From contig NZ_JAELVF020000001.1 of assembly GCF_018101125.2 (NCBI RefSeq), positions 4,555,962-4,615,455 of the forward strand: 59,494 nt of DNA. The letters run 5' to 3'. Position 1 is the stretch's first letter. Each line of letters opens with the position of its first letter. The DNA is from Streptomyces tardus (GTDB lineage: Bacteria > Actinomycetota > Actinomycetes > Streptomycetales > Streptomycetaceae). The position numbers and the translations under genes were made by a program. Of the stretch, positions 46,507-54,882 are shown in pieces. The notes under the pieces were generated by a model that was not told the origin of the DNA, ran no database searches, and saw only the letters and a program-made list of their open reading frames with translations.

Positions 46507-47028
46507 ATGACATCCGCCGCTCCTGCCGGCCCCTCCGCCGACCGGGTGGCCGGCTGCAGTACGCCCACCCGTGCGGCGCCGCGAGCGGACCCCGCACGCG
46601 GCGCCGACCTACCGTGTGGCGCGGATGAAGCCGACGCATCGGCGGCGCGTCACAGCGCCCCACACCGGCGGGGGCCGGATGCTCCACGGACAGCCGCGGG
46701 CCGGCGGACTGCGGACGGGGCGCTGCGTGCAGGTGTGCCGGCCCTGGCGGTCACGGCCCTGGCCCTGCCGGCCGACCGTCCCGCGCACGCCCGCGGTGCG
46801 GACCGCGGGCCCTGTGCCGCCGGGCAGTCGCCCTGGGACTGCCTCTCCCGGTGCGAGGCCGGCGGCGACTGGAGCGCGAACACCGGAAACGGGTTTTACG
46901 GCGGCCTCCGGTTCTGGCAGCCGACCTGGGAGGAGTTCGGCGGGCTGCGGTACGCGCCCCGCGCGGACCTGGCCGCCCGAACCGAGCAGATCGCTGTCGC
47001 CGAACGCGTACCGGCCCGGCAGGGCTGA
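46507..47028 (+). CDS. Rpf-like muralytic protein, interrupted by TGA (probable pseudogene)
   Basis: The frame ends with a resuscitation-promoting-factor domain: SPWDCLSRCEAGGDWSANTG (catalytic Glu in CEAGG), NGFYGGLRFWQPTWEEFGG, and EQIAVAERVPARQG. Rpf proteins cleave peptidoglycan outside the cell during germination and growth. The stop TGA (47026-47028) sits where other Rpf proteins continue QG-W-x-AWPVCS, and here AWPVCS follows in frame after the stop, so TGG-to-TGA is likely. The N-terminus is also doubtful: a signal-peptide-like stretch (ALRAGVPALAVTALALPADR) is present without a proper start, while an ATG with basic residues (46625) lies in another frame. Two lesions are therefore possible. 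Confidence 0.75.
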   Translation: MTSAAPAGPSADRVAGCSTPTRAAPRADPARGADLPCGADEADASAARHSAPHRRGPDAPRTAAGRRTADGALRAGVPALAVTALALPADRPAHARGADRGPCAAGQSPWDCLSRCEAGGDWSANTGNGFYGGLRFWQPTWEEFGGLRYAPRADLAARTEQIAVAERVPARQG

Positions 47029-47550
47029 AAGGCGTGGCCGGTCTGCTCGCAACGCTGCGAACTGACCACGCACGCCGACGCTGGCAGCCCGGTGCACCTG
47101 GTGCCGCCGAGCGAGACGCTGAACTCGATCGCCCGACTGCACGGGGTCCCCGGCGGCTGGCGCGAACTGCACCGGCTCAACGGGGAGTTGCTCGGCGACC
47201 GGCCCGATCGGCTCTGCGCCGGCTCCGCCCTCTTCCTGGCCCGAGGCCCCGGCCCGAGCCATGTCGGCCCGAGGCCCCGGCCCGAGACCTGCCCGCCCCG
47301 AACGCGTATCCGGCCGGCTCGGCGCGTACGTTCCTCACCTCCTGGAACGCGTGTCCGGACCCTGCGCGCACCGGCCGGCTCGTGGGGCGGACGGGCCGTG
47401 ATCCGTCCTCGGGCGGGCGCCGCGACGGCACGTAGCAGCCCCCGCCCGCCGTCCCGCCGCGGCGACGGCTTCACCGACTGCGCACAACTTCCCAACAAAA
47501 CCCGCCGATCGGGCCAACCCGAGAGGCCTCTGGGGCGTCTGACTCCTTGA
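47029..47550 (+). pseudogene. LysM-domain remnant of the Rpf-like gene, in frame after the TGA
   Basis: Directly after the stop, the same frame reads KAWPVCSQRCELTTHADAGS and then a LysM peptidoglycan-binding domain (VHLVPPSETLNSIARLHGVP, GGWRELHRLNGELLGDRPDR). After about 47240 the sequence turns into Pro/Arg-rich text without domain character, so a second frameshift or the natural end lies near there, although the frame is open to 47550. Rpf catalytic domain plus LysM is a standard secreted architecture in Streptomyces. No promoter or ribosome binding site suggests separate expression. Confidence 0.7.
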
Positions 47551-47670
47551 AGGGCGGAGGCAGCGGACGCGCTCCCCGCACCGCACCACGGACAGAGGAC
47601 CCATGTTCAGCGCCCTCCCGCAGCTCATCGCCCCCGCGGTCGGCAGCGCGCCCGGAAGGAGAGGCGCTCT

Positions 47671-48549
47671 GTGACCACCGCTGCCCGCCGGTCGGTTCCG
47701 GGCCCCCGCCCCACCGCCGGCGCTCCGGTCGCGGAGTGCACCGCAGACACCGCGGGCGGGCTCACCTTCGACATCGCGCTGGGAGGCCGGAAGGAGCGGT
47801 GGGACGCCGCTCTGCTGCTGCACGGCGCGCAGGACGGCGCGGACCCCGTACGGCTGCCGCTGGTGCCCGCGGGGGCGGGTGTGCTGCGCGCGGTGCTTCC
47901 GAGCACGATGCGGTTGGCCGAGGGGCGGTGGCGGGCAAGCCTGGTGCTGGGCGACCGGGCGCCGCGCAGGCTCAGGTCCGGGACGCACGATCTGCGCTCG
48001 CTGGTGGCCAGGGTGCCGCGAAGCGGTCGCACCTGGCTGGGGGTCCGCATCCCGTACCGCACCCAGGGCGGAGGTCTCTCGGTGCGGTCCTGGCACCGCT
48101 GGCCGCACGCCGAGGCGAGTGAACTGCGGGTGGAGGACGGCGGGATGACCGTGCGCGGCCGGCTGCACGGCGCGGAGTTCACGGACGGGGCGCGGCTGGA
48201 GGTCCGTACCCGCGACAGCGGCGAGGTGGCGCTCGGTGTGCCCCTGGTGAGGGACGAGCACAGCTTCACCGCGAGGCTGCCGCTGGGCGCCCTGGCCGAA
48301 CAGCCGCAGGAGAGCGGCTGGTTGCTGTGGCTGCGTCCGGGCGGTGACACCCCGGCGGTACGGGTTGCCCGCATCCTCGACGATCTGGTGGACAAGCGTC
48401 ACGCGGTCCGCTACCCGGCCGTTCCGCTGCTGTCCGGCACCCAGGGCGTACGCCCCTGCTACACCGGGGACAACGACCTGGCCATCCGCTGGGAGAGCCG
48501 CCCGCCCGCCGGTGATCTGCGCACCGGCGGGAGCACCCTGCCCGGCTGA
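47671..48549 (+). CDS. Conserved hypothetical protein, beta-rich, unknown function
   Basis: The 292-residue protein has no signal peptide or membrane helix. Alternating hydrophobic strands (LTFDIALGGRKERWDAALLL, MTVRGRLHGAEFTDGARLEV, GEVALGVPLVRDEHSFTARL) suggest two immunoglobulin-like beta domains, as in accessory regions of some polymer-synthesising glycosyltransferases. I recall such proteins in Streptomyces labelled only as transferase-like or hypothetical, so no function is assigned. The start is GTG 47671 with AAGGAG about ten bases upstream. It stands between the broken Rpf-like gene and a regulator. Confidence 0.78.
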   Translation: MTTAARRSVPGPRPTAGAPVAECTADTAGGLTFDIALGGRKERWDAALLLHGAQDGADPVRLPLVPAGAGVLRAVLPSTMRLAEGRWRASLVLGDRAPRRLRSGTHDLRSLVARVPRSGRTWLGVRIPYRTQGGGLSVRSWHRWPHAEASELRVEDGGMTVRGRLHGAEFTDGARLEVRTRDSGEVALGVPLVRDEHSFTARLPLGALAEQPQESGWLLWLRPGGDTPAVRVARILDDLVDKRHAVRYPAVPLLSGTQGVRPCYTGDNDLAIRWESRPPAGDLRTGGSTLPG

Positions 48550-48679
48550 GACGTACGTACGCAGGTCCGGCCGCAGCCCGTACGCCTCCCGCCGCGGCCC
48601 CCGGCCCCGCCCGTTGGCCCGCCCGTTGGCCCGCCGGGCCCGGGAGGGCGACGGCCGAGCGTGCTGGCAGACTCCTCCC

Positions 48680-49651
48680 ATGGTCGAGACCTCCGCGCGT
48701 CTGCTGCGTCTGCTGGCCCTTCTCCAGACGCGACGGGAGTGGTCCGGCGGTGCCCTCTCGGACCGTCTGGGTGTGAGCCCCCGCACCGTGCGCCGCGATG
48801 TGGAACGGCTGCGGGGGCTGGGGTACCCGGTGCACTCGGCCACCGGTACCGCCGGCGGCTACCGGCTGGGCGCGGGCGCTCAGTTGCCGCCGTTGCTGCT
48901 GGACGACGAGGAGGCGGTGGCGGTCGCGGTCGGACTGCGCGCGGCGGTCAACAGCGGTGTGTCGGGAGTGGAGGAATCCTCGGTGCGGGCGCTGGGCAAG
49001 CTGGAGCAGGTCCTTCCGCACCGGCTGCGTCGCCGGGTGGGCGCGCTGAACTCCTTCACCGCGCCCATGCGTCACCGCGTCGAGGGCCCCTCGATCGAGG
49101 CGGCGACCCTGGTGGAGCTCGCCCACGCCTGCCGCGACCACACCCGACTGCGTTTCCACTACGAATCCCACGACGGCAGCGCCACCGCACGCGTCGTCGA
49201 GCCCTGCGGGCTGGTGAGCAGCTACCGGCGCTGGTACCTGGTCGGCTGGGACACCGGTCGCGGGGACTGGCGCACGTTCCGGGTCGACCGCCTGACGCTC
49301 GCGCCGCCCCACGGCCCGCGTTTCGAGCCCCGTACGCCCCCTGCCGAGGACCTGGCCGCCTATGTCTCCGAGGGGGTCTCCACCCGCGCCCACGCGGTCC
49401 GCGCCACCGTTCTCCTGCGGATGCCCGTAGAGCGGGCGGCGGCGGTCGTCCGGCCGTCCACCGGATCCCTGGAGGCCGTGGACGCGGACAGCTGCCTGCT
49501 GCGGACCGGGTCCTATTCGCTGGAGGCGGTGGTGATCCACCTGCTCTTCTACGGCGTGGACTTCACCGTGCTGGAGCCGGTCGAGATGCTTGATCAACTG
49601 GCCGCAATGCGGGACCGGTTGAGCCGTTCGCTCGACTCCTCGAAGGGCTGA
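48680..49651 (+). CDS. WYL-domain transcriptional regulator (YafY type)
   Basis: The 323-residue regulator has an N-terminal DeoR-like helix-turn-helix (LLQTRREWSGGALSDRLGVS, RTVRRDVERLRGLGYPVHSA, then the wing GTAGGYRLGAG) and a WYL ligand-binding domain (about 145-215: LRFHYESHDGSATARVVEPC, SSYRRWYLVGWDTGRGDWRT, FRVDRL). The C-terminal WCX-like region follows. WYL proteins sense nucleotides or nucleic-acid ligands, often in response to DNA damage; the target is unknown. The start is ATG 48680; no clear ribosome binding site, so a leaderless or short-leader transcript is possible. It lies 131 bp after the preceding gene and 252 bp before the I78 inhibitor. Confidence 0.92.
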   Translation: MVETSARLLRLLALLQTRREWSGGALSDRLGVSPRTVRRDVERLRGLGYPVHSATGTAGGYRLGAGAQLPPLLLDDEEAVAVAVGLRAAVNSGVSGVEESSVRALGKLEQVLPHRLRRRVGALNSFTAPMRHRVEGPSIEAATLVELAHACRDHTRLRFHYESHDGSATARVVEPCGLVSSYRRWYLVGWDTGRGDWRTFRVDRLTLAPPHGPRFEPRTPPAEDLAAYVSEGVSTRAHAVRATVLLRMPVERAAAVVRPSTGSLEAVDADSCLLRTGSYSLEAVVIHLLFYGVDFTVLEPVEMLDQLAAMRDRLSRSLDSSKG

Positions 49652-49902
49652 GCGACGCCCGTTCATTCCTGCGGACGCAGGTCCGGGAACGGTCGCGGCC
49701 ATTACCCCGCGGGCCATTGTGGGCGAAGCGCGGAACCCGCTCGGGGAGGTCGCCGGAATACCGCTCCAATACGGTTCCGAGCGCCGGGAAAAGCAACCTC
49801 CGACCATCGGACGAAACGCGGCCCGACTGTGACACAAGCGTGACGGCTCGAAGATCCGTACGGCACTTCCGTGTGGTGCGCCCGGCCCGTACGGTGGCGG
49901 AC

Positions 49903-50118
49903 ATGGATGACCGACCCGCAGAGCCGACCGAACGGACCGACGACCCGGAGGCCTACGTCGGCCTGCCCGGCGGGCAGGCCGAGGAGCAGGCACGCAGCCG
50001 CGGCTGGGCCAACGTACGGAGTCTGCCGCCGGGCGCGATGATCACCATGGAGTACGTGGAGGGCCGGCTGAACTTCACCGTCGAGGACGAGAAGGTCGTG
50101 CGCTGCTGGCAGGGCTGA
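49903..50118 (+). CDS. Peptidase inhibitor I78 family protein
   Basis: The 71-residue protein matches the I78 inhibitor family: GLPGGQAEEQARSRGWANVR, LPPGAMITMEYVEGRLNFTV and DEKVVRCWQG correspond to the family's potato-inhibitor-like fold. Such proteins block serine peptidases. Known members are usually exported, but no signal peptide is seen here; the N-terminus is acidic (MDDRPAEPTERTDDPE). ATG 49903 follows CGGTGGCGGAC; an upstream extension of the frame looks non-coding. A strong terminator follows within 50 bp. Confidence 0.85.
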   Translation: MDDRPAEPTERTDDPEAYVGLPGGQAEEQARSRGWANVRSLPPGAMITMEYVEGRLNFTVEDEKVVRCWQG

Positions 50119-50163
50119 GGCCCGCCGCCGCGGCAGCCGCCGCACCCGCCCGAGCAGGCGGCC

Positions 50164-50196
50164 CCGCCCCGTGTTCCGCGACGGAACACGGGGCGG
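50164..50196. terminator. Bidirectional terminator between convergent genes
   Basis: The 15-bp perfect stem CCGCCCCGTGTTCCG with its complement CGGAACACGGGGCGG encloses a 3-nt loop. It lies 45 bp after the I78 gene and 40 bp beyond the end of the minus-strand PAP2 gene. Confidence 0.85.
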
Positions 50197-50236
50197 AGTG
50201 CGTCCCGGTGAGCGGATGCACGCACGTCCCGGGGCG

Positions 50237-51211
50237 TCAGTTCCACGGCGCCGGCGAGAGCGTACGGCCGGTCCGCCCGTCCCGCGGTCCGCGCCGCGCG
50301 CCGCGCAGCGCGGGGGCCCGTACCGCGTGGGTACGGGTGCCGCCGTGCGGCGGCCCGCCCGTGCCGCCGCGGTGCCGGTCGGACGAGGCCGCGCCGCTGC
50401 TCGCCCGGTCGGCGGCCGGACGCACCGGCCAGGCCGTACCGGTGCCCACCGGCGGGAGGCCGAGGAACGGGAGCCGCGCGGCGGAACGCATCCTGGCCCA
50501 GTAGACCTCGATGTGCTCCTGGATACGGGCGATCACCGGCTCGCCCCAGGGCAGGGCCAGCAGGATCAGCAGCCCTGCGGCCCAGCCGAGGAGGACGTCG
50601 CTGACCCAGTGCGTACCGAGGTAGACCGTGGTCGTGCCGACCCCCAGGGCGAAGACCGCGGCGAGGATCGACAGCCAGCGGCGGGCTCTGGGCGTGCTGG
50701 CCAGATAGGCGAGCACGCCCCAGGTCACGACGGCGTTGGCCGTGTGACCCGAGGGAAATATGTCCCCGGTCAGGAACATCTCGTTGGAGCCCATGAGGTT
50801 CGCGTAGTGCGGTCCCTCGCGACCCATGCCCAGCTTCGCCGCCCCGACCGTCACGTTCAGCGCCAGCAGCGAGGAGGCCAGCACGAGCAGCGGCCGTATC
50901 GTCCGCTGCCGCCAGGAGCGCCAGCCGAGCCAGGCGGCGACCAGCACCGCGGTCGGCCCGCGCTGCCCCATCACGACGAAGTAGTCGAGGAACGCGTGCA
51001 GCTCCGGCCACTGCTTGTACGGGCGGAAGAGCATCACCTGCCAGTCCATCCGGACCAGGAGCGAGGTGTTCAGTACGGCCACGACGATCGCCACGTAGAA
51101 CCCCAGCGTCGCCGCGAACAGCGACCGGCGCACGGCGCTCATGCCGGGGGGCGGGATCGTTGGCCGCGCTGGCTCCTGCTCCAGGCGGGCGAGGACACGG
51201 TCGGTACGCAC
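50237..51211 (-). CDS. PAP2-family membrane phosphatase
   Basis: The 324-residue protein has about six membrane helices and the three-part phosphatase signature: KLGMGREGP (variant of KX6RP), FPSGHTANAV with the catalytic His, and TTTVYLGTHWVSDVLLGW (variant SRX5HX3D). Such enzymes remove phosphate from lipid phosphates or undecaprenyl diphosphate at the outer face of the membrane. In the first motif the final RP is REGP, and in the third the usual Arg is replaced (TVYLGTH), so efficiency may differ. The C-terminal ~70 residues are disordered and Gly/Arg-rich. The start is GTG 51211. The 240-bp leader is lower in GC than its surroundings. Confidence 0.9.
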   Translation of the reverse strand: MRTDRVLARLEQEPARPTIPPPGMSAVRRSLFAATLGFYVAIVVAVLNTSLLVRMDWQVMLFRPYKQWPELHAFLDYFVVMGQRGPTAVLVAAWLGWRSWRQRTIRPLLVLASSLLALNVTVGAAKLGMGREGPHYANLMGSNEMFLTGDIFPSGHTANAVVTWGVLAYLASTPRARRWLSILAAVFALGVGTTTVYLGTHWVSDVLLGWAAGLLILLALPWGEPVIARIQEHIEVYWARMRSAARLPFLGLPPVGTGTAWPVRPAADRASSGAASSDRHRGGTGGPPHGGTRTHAVRAPALRGARRGPRDGRTGRTLSPAPWN

Positions 51212-51452
51212 GCAATAGAGATTACAGCGGGTGACGGCAGTCGCCGCTCTCGGGATGGGCTTCGTAATCTCGATGTGATGTGGAATGTGGTCTGCGCCGC
51301 ACTTCCGGCCTGCGGCGTTACCGCCTTTATGGACTCCCGGTTTACCTATCCACGGATAATCCGGAGAGTGCGGGACTCGGATTCTCCTTCACTTACCGTG
51401 CCGTCCATCGGGGATTAACCGGAAAAGCACCGGCCACTTCCCGTACCGCCGC

Positions 51453-52772
51453 TCACGGCGGACCGGATCCGTGCAGCCAGAACGCTCCGTACACCGCCGC
51501 CCCCGCGCTCAGCAGGCCCAGTACGGCGACAGCGGTCCGGGTCCGTGACCGCGCCATCGTCACCGCGAGCGGCAGCAGCAGCGGGAAGGCCGGCAGCAGC
51601 AGCCGGGGCTTGGACCCGAAGTACCCCTTGGCGCACAGTGCGAGCGCCACCACCAGCGCGGTGTACGCCAGCAGCGGCGGGGGCTGGCCTCCGTGGAAGC
51701 AGAGCACCAGCGCCCACACCACCAGGCCCACTCCGGCGAGCAGCGCCAGCCCGGCGAGCAGCGAGAGCGGGCCGCCGACCAGGAACCCGCCGATGAACCG
51801 GGCGAAGGCGAGCCCGCCGTCGAAGCCGTTGCCCCATTCCCCCTGGACGTCCAGGTAGCCGGTGACGCTCTCCCGGCGCACGCCCACCCAGACCGCGTAC
51901 CCGAGGAAGCCGACCGGCGCCAGCAGCAGCCCGCACACCGCACGTCCCGGCAGGCGGCGTTCGCGGTACAGCCGCAGCGCCGCGGTCAGCCACAGGGCGG
52001 CGACCAGCGCCGCACCCACCGGCCGTGTCAGACCCGCCAGCGCGGTCAGCCCGCCGGCCCACACCCAGCGATCGGTGAGCACCGCGTACAGCGCCCACGC
52101 GGCCAGTGCGGTGAACAGCGATTCGCTGTACGCCATCGACTGCACGATGCCGACCGGAACCGCCGCCCACAGCACGGCGAGCAGCACACCGGCGCGGCGT
52201 CCGTGCAGCAGGTCCCCGACAGCGAAGAGCCCCCAGGCCGCGGCCAGGGAGGCGACGGCGGACACCAGCAGGCCCGCGTCGGCGACCGAGAGGCCGGAGG
52301 CCTCGGCAATGCCGCGTTCCAGCCAGGGAAGCAGGGGGAAGAACGCGAGATCGGGGTGGGTGGTGCCGTCCTCCAGCACGGCGGTGTAGCCGTAGCCGTT
52401 CTCGGCGATACGGGAATACCAGAGCGAGTCCCAGCGTGCGGAGAGCAGTTGGTGGCCGTCTCGGTCGCTCAGCTCGGCCCAGACCAGCAGCACCACGGCG
52501 ACCAGCGCCCGTACGGCCGCGTAACCCAGCAGTGCCGGTGCCGCGCGGCGCAGAGCATGGGCGGCACGGCGCCCGGTCGGGCCGCTCGCGGGCGCCGGGG
52601 CCGGGGAGCGGCGCGGGCCCGGCAGGAGGCGCGGGCCGGGAGTGCGGCCGGCCTCGGGGATCCGACGCGGGCCGCGGATCCGAAGCGGGTCGGGGACCCG
52701 ACGCGGGTCGGGGGTCGGGCTTCGGGGTATGTGGCCCGTCCCGGTCTTCGGGCGGCCGGCTGGATCGCTCAC
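51453..52772 (-). CDS. GT-C membrane mannosyltransferase-like protein (PIG-V family)
   Basis: The protein of about 439 residues has roughly ten hydrophobic helices. A short first loop carries WDSLWYSRIAENGYGYTAVL, the D-W-x-Y/H region typical of GT-C enzymes that use polyprenyl-phosphate sugars, and FFPLLPWLERGIAEASGL follows. PIG-V-like members in actinobacteria transfer mannose to cell-envelope acceptors or proteins. The N-terminal ~75 residues before the first helix are Arg/Pro-rich with short repeats (DPRRV-PDPLRI-RGPRRI). The start is uncertain: GTG 52772 (MSDPAGRP) is chosen; GTG 52778 or a start far upstream is possible. GATAAT just upstream hints at a leaderless transcript. Confidence 0.85.
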   Translation of the reverse strand: MSDPAGRPKTGTGHIPRSPTPDPRRVPDPLRIRGPRRIPEAGRTPGPRLLPGPRRSPAPAPASGPTGRRAAHALRRAAPALLGYAAVRALVAVVLLVWAELSDRDGHQLLSARWDSLWYSRIAENGYGYTAVLEDGTTHPDLAFFPLLPWLERGIAEASGLSVADAGLLVSAVASLAAAWGLFAVGDLLHGRRAGVLLAVLWAAVPVGIVQSMAYSESLFTALAAWALYAVLTDRWVWAGGLTALAGLTRPVGAALVAALWLTAALRLYRERRLPGRAVCGLLLAPVGFLGYAVWVGVRRESVTGYLDVQGEWGNGFDGGLAFARFIGGFLVGGPLSLLAGLALLAGVGLVVWALVLCFHGGQPPPLLAYTALVVALALCAKGYFGSKPRLLLPAFPLLLPLAVTMARSRTRTAVAVLGLLSAGAAVYGAFWLHGSGPP

Positions 52773-53059
52773 CTGCACGATTATCGGCCACCGCCGAACG
52801 GCCTCCGAGAGCGGGATGCACCGCCGCCGCGTACCGGTAGGGCTCGCACGGCCCGCCCGCTGTTGCCACCTGCGCTCGGGACGGCGACCGGGCCTCGCGT
52901 ACGCTGTTGCGGCACCCGCCCCTCTGACCGCCCCTGACGCCCCATCACAGGGCCCGGGCGCCGACGCGGGTGGTGGGAGCGGCTGTACGGACACCGGACG
53001 GTTGTGTGCGCCGGCGGCTCGCGACAGCCCCTAGGGAAGCGACGGGTCAACAAACAGGT

Positions 53060-54838
53060 ATGGGTGCCAAGTCAAACCGCTGGACCGTGCTGGTCGTTCT
53101 GTGCGCAAGCCTGCTGCTGGTGACCGTCGACGCCACCGTGCTGCACGTGGCGATACCCGAGGTGTCGGCCGATCTGCGCCCGGGGCCGATGGAGCTGCTG
53201 TGGATCGTCGACGCCTATCCGCTGGTGTGCGCCTCACTGCTGATCCTCTTCGGCACACTCGGCGACCGGATCGGACGGCGAAGGGTGCTGCTGTGCGGCT
53301 ACGTCGTCTTCGGGCTCGCCTCCACCCTCGCGGTAGTGGCCGACAGCCCGGCGCTGCTGATCATCGCCAGGGCGCTGCTCGGCGCGGGCGGCGCGATGAT
53401 CATGCCCGCCACGCTCTCGATACTGCGGCAGGTCTTTCCCGACCGACGCGAACGCGCCCTGGCCATCGGCATCTGGAGCGCGGTGGCGGCGATCGGTGCC
53501 GCGATCGGGCCCCTGGTGGGCGGGGCGATGCTGGAGCACTTCTGGTGGGGTTCGGTCTTCCTGATCAACATCCCGCTGATGATCCTGAGCGTCCCTGTCG
53601 GCCGGATGCTGCTCCCCGAGTCCACCGGTGACCGGGAGGGCCCCTGGGACGCCGCCGGTGCGCTGCTCGCCGCCGTCGGCCTGTTCGCCGTCATCTTCGC
53701 GATCAAGCGCGCCGGCGGCGGTGACCCGCTGGCACCCGACACCGCGGCGGCCCTCGTGCTCGGTGCCGGCCTGCTGACCTTCTTCGTCGTGCGGCAGCGA
53801 CGGCTGGCACACCCGCTGATCGACTTCACCGCGTTCGCCCGGCCCGCCTTCGGTACGGCTGTCGGCTGCATCGTGCTGACGGTGATGGCGCTCGTCGGAC
53901 TGGCCCTGATCGCCGCTCAGTACCTCCAACTGGTCCTCGGCCTCTCCCCGTTGGAGACCGGCCTGCGGCTGCTGCCGCTCTCGATCGCCGCCGTCACCGC
54001 GGGACTGCTCGGCCCCCGCGTGCTGCCGCTGGTCGGCCCCCGCAGGATGGTCGCGCTCGGCTTCCTGGCCACCGCGGTCGCCGTGCTCGCCCTCAGTTCG
54101 CTCGGCGCGGACGACAATCCGGCCGTGATGATCTCGGGCTTCGTGCTGCTCGGTTTCGGATTGGAGACCACCCTCTTCGGCTGCTACGAGTCGATGCTGA
54201 GCGACGCACCCCCGCGCGAGGCCGGCGGCGCCGCGGCGATCGGAGAGACGGCGTACCAACTCGGCGCCGGGCTCGGCATCGCCGCGCTGGGCAGCGTGAT
54301 GCACGGTGCCTACGCCGCCGCGTTCCGCCGGAACGAGGAGATCGCAGAGAACAGTGGAGCCGCGGGCAACTCGCTGAGCGAGGCGTACGCCGTCGCGGAG
54401 GACCTGGGAGACGCCGCCGGCGCTGCGCTGCGCGACCACGCCCAACTCGCCTTCGTGCACGGGATGCGGGCGGCGCTGGTGGTCAGCGCCGTACTGCTGC
54501 TCGGCGGCGCGCTCGCCGCGCTGCGGCTGCCCCGAGCCCTCGCGCCCCGCCGCTCCCCGGTGCCGGAACAGAGCCGCGCCGAGCCGAAGCCCGGTGGCGG
54601 GCCGCGCACCTCGCAGAGCCGGGGGACGGGCCACCGCGAACCGGGCCTCCGCGAGCGGCAGCCCCGCGGCGGAGAGCCCACCCGCCCGGACCGCGACAAG
54701 CCGGCCGACACCAGCCCGGACTGCGACGAACCGGCCGAGGCCCGCCCGGACCGTGATGAACCGGGCGACGACGGCACCGGCTCGCCTCGGGGCGGCGACG
54801 GCGGGACCCGCTTGCCGAGCCGGATTACCCGGCCGTAA
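53060..54838 (+). CDS. MFS drug/metabolite exporter, DHA2 family (14 helices)
   Basis: The 592-residue transporter begins with helix 1 carrying the DHA2 pattern LLLVTVDATVLHVAIPEVSA, and has motif A GDRIGRRRVLL after helix 2, motif C-like GAAIGPLVGGAML in helix 5 and a long run of helices to about residue 495. Such pumps export drugs or secondary metabolites with proton entry. The last ~90 residues are a soluble Arg/Asp/Glu/Pro-rich tail with DRDEPGD-like repeats, presumably cytoplasmic. The start is ATG 53060; only a weak AGG precedes it. It is divergent from the mannosyltransferase gene and 44 bp before the acyl-CoA dehydrogenase gene. A substrate cannot be inferred. Confidence 0.9.
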   Translation: MGAKSNRWTVLVVLCASLLLVTVDATVLHVAIPEVSADLRPGPMELLWIVDAYPLVCASLLILFGTLGDRIGRRRVLLCGYVVFGLASTLAVVADSPALLIIARALLGAGGAMIMPATLSILRQVFPDRRERALAIGIWSAVAAIGAAIGPLVGGAMLEHFWWGSVFLINIPLMILSVPVGRMLLPESTGDREGPWDAAGALLAAVGLFAVIFAIKRAGGGDPLAPDTAAALVLGAGLLTFFVVRQRRLAHPLIDFTAFARPAFGTAVGCIVLTVMALVGLALIAAQYLQLVLGLSPLETGLRLLPLSIAAVTAGLLGPRVLPLVGPRRMVALGFLATAVAVLALSSLGADDNPAVMISGFVLLGFGLETTLFGCYESMLSDAPPREAGGAAAIGETAYQLGAGLGIAALGSVMHGAYAAAFRRNEEIAENSGAAGNSLSEAYAVAEDLGDAAGAALRDHAQLAFVHGMRAALVVSAVLLLGGALAALRLPRALAPRRSPVPEQSRAEPKPGGGPRTSQSRGTGHREPGLRERQPRGGEPTRPDRDKPADTSPDCDEPAEARPDRDEPGDDGTGSPRGGDGGTRLPSRITRP

Positions 54839-54882
54839 CGTCGGTCGAACCCTCGTCTGATCCACGCCGCCGGAGGCCGCCG

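Noticed and set aside
46427..46625. A ydaO/c-di-AMP riboswitch ahead of the Rpf-like gene, as known for some Streptomyces rpf genes.
   Set aside because: The expected conserved stretches are absent from the 80-200 bp leader.
51240..51418. Lower-GC short frame upstream of the PAP2 gene (MDSRFTYPRIIRRVRDSDS).
   Set aside because: No start signal, codon use unlike Streptomyces genes; probably promoter DNA of the divergent or flanking genes.
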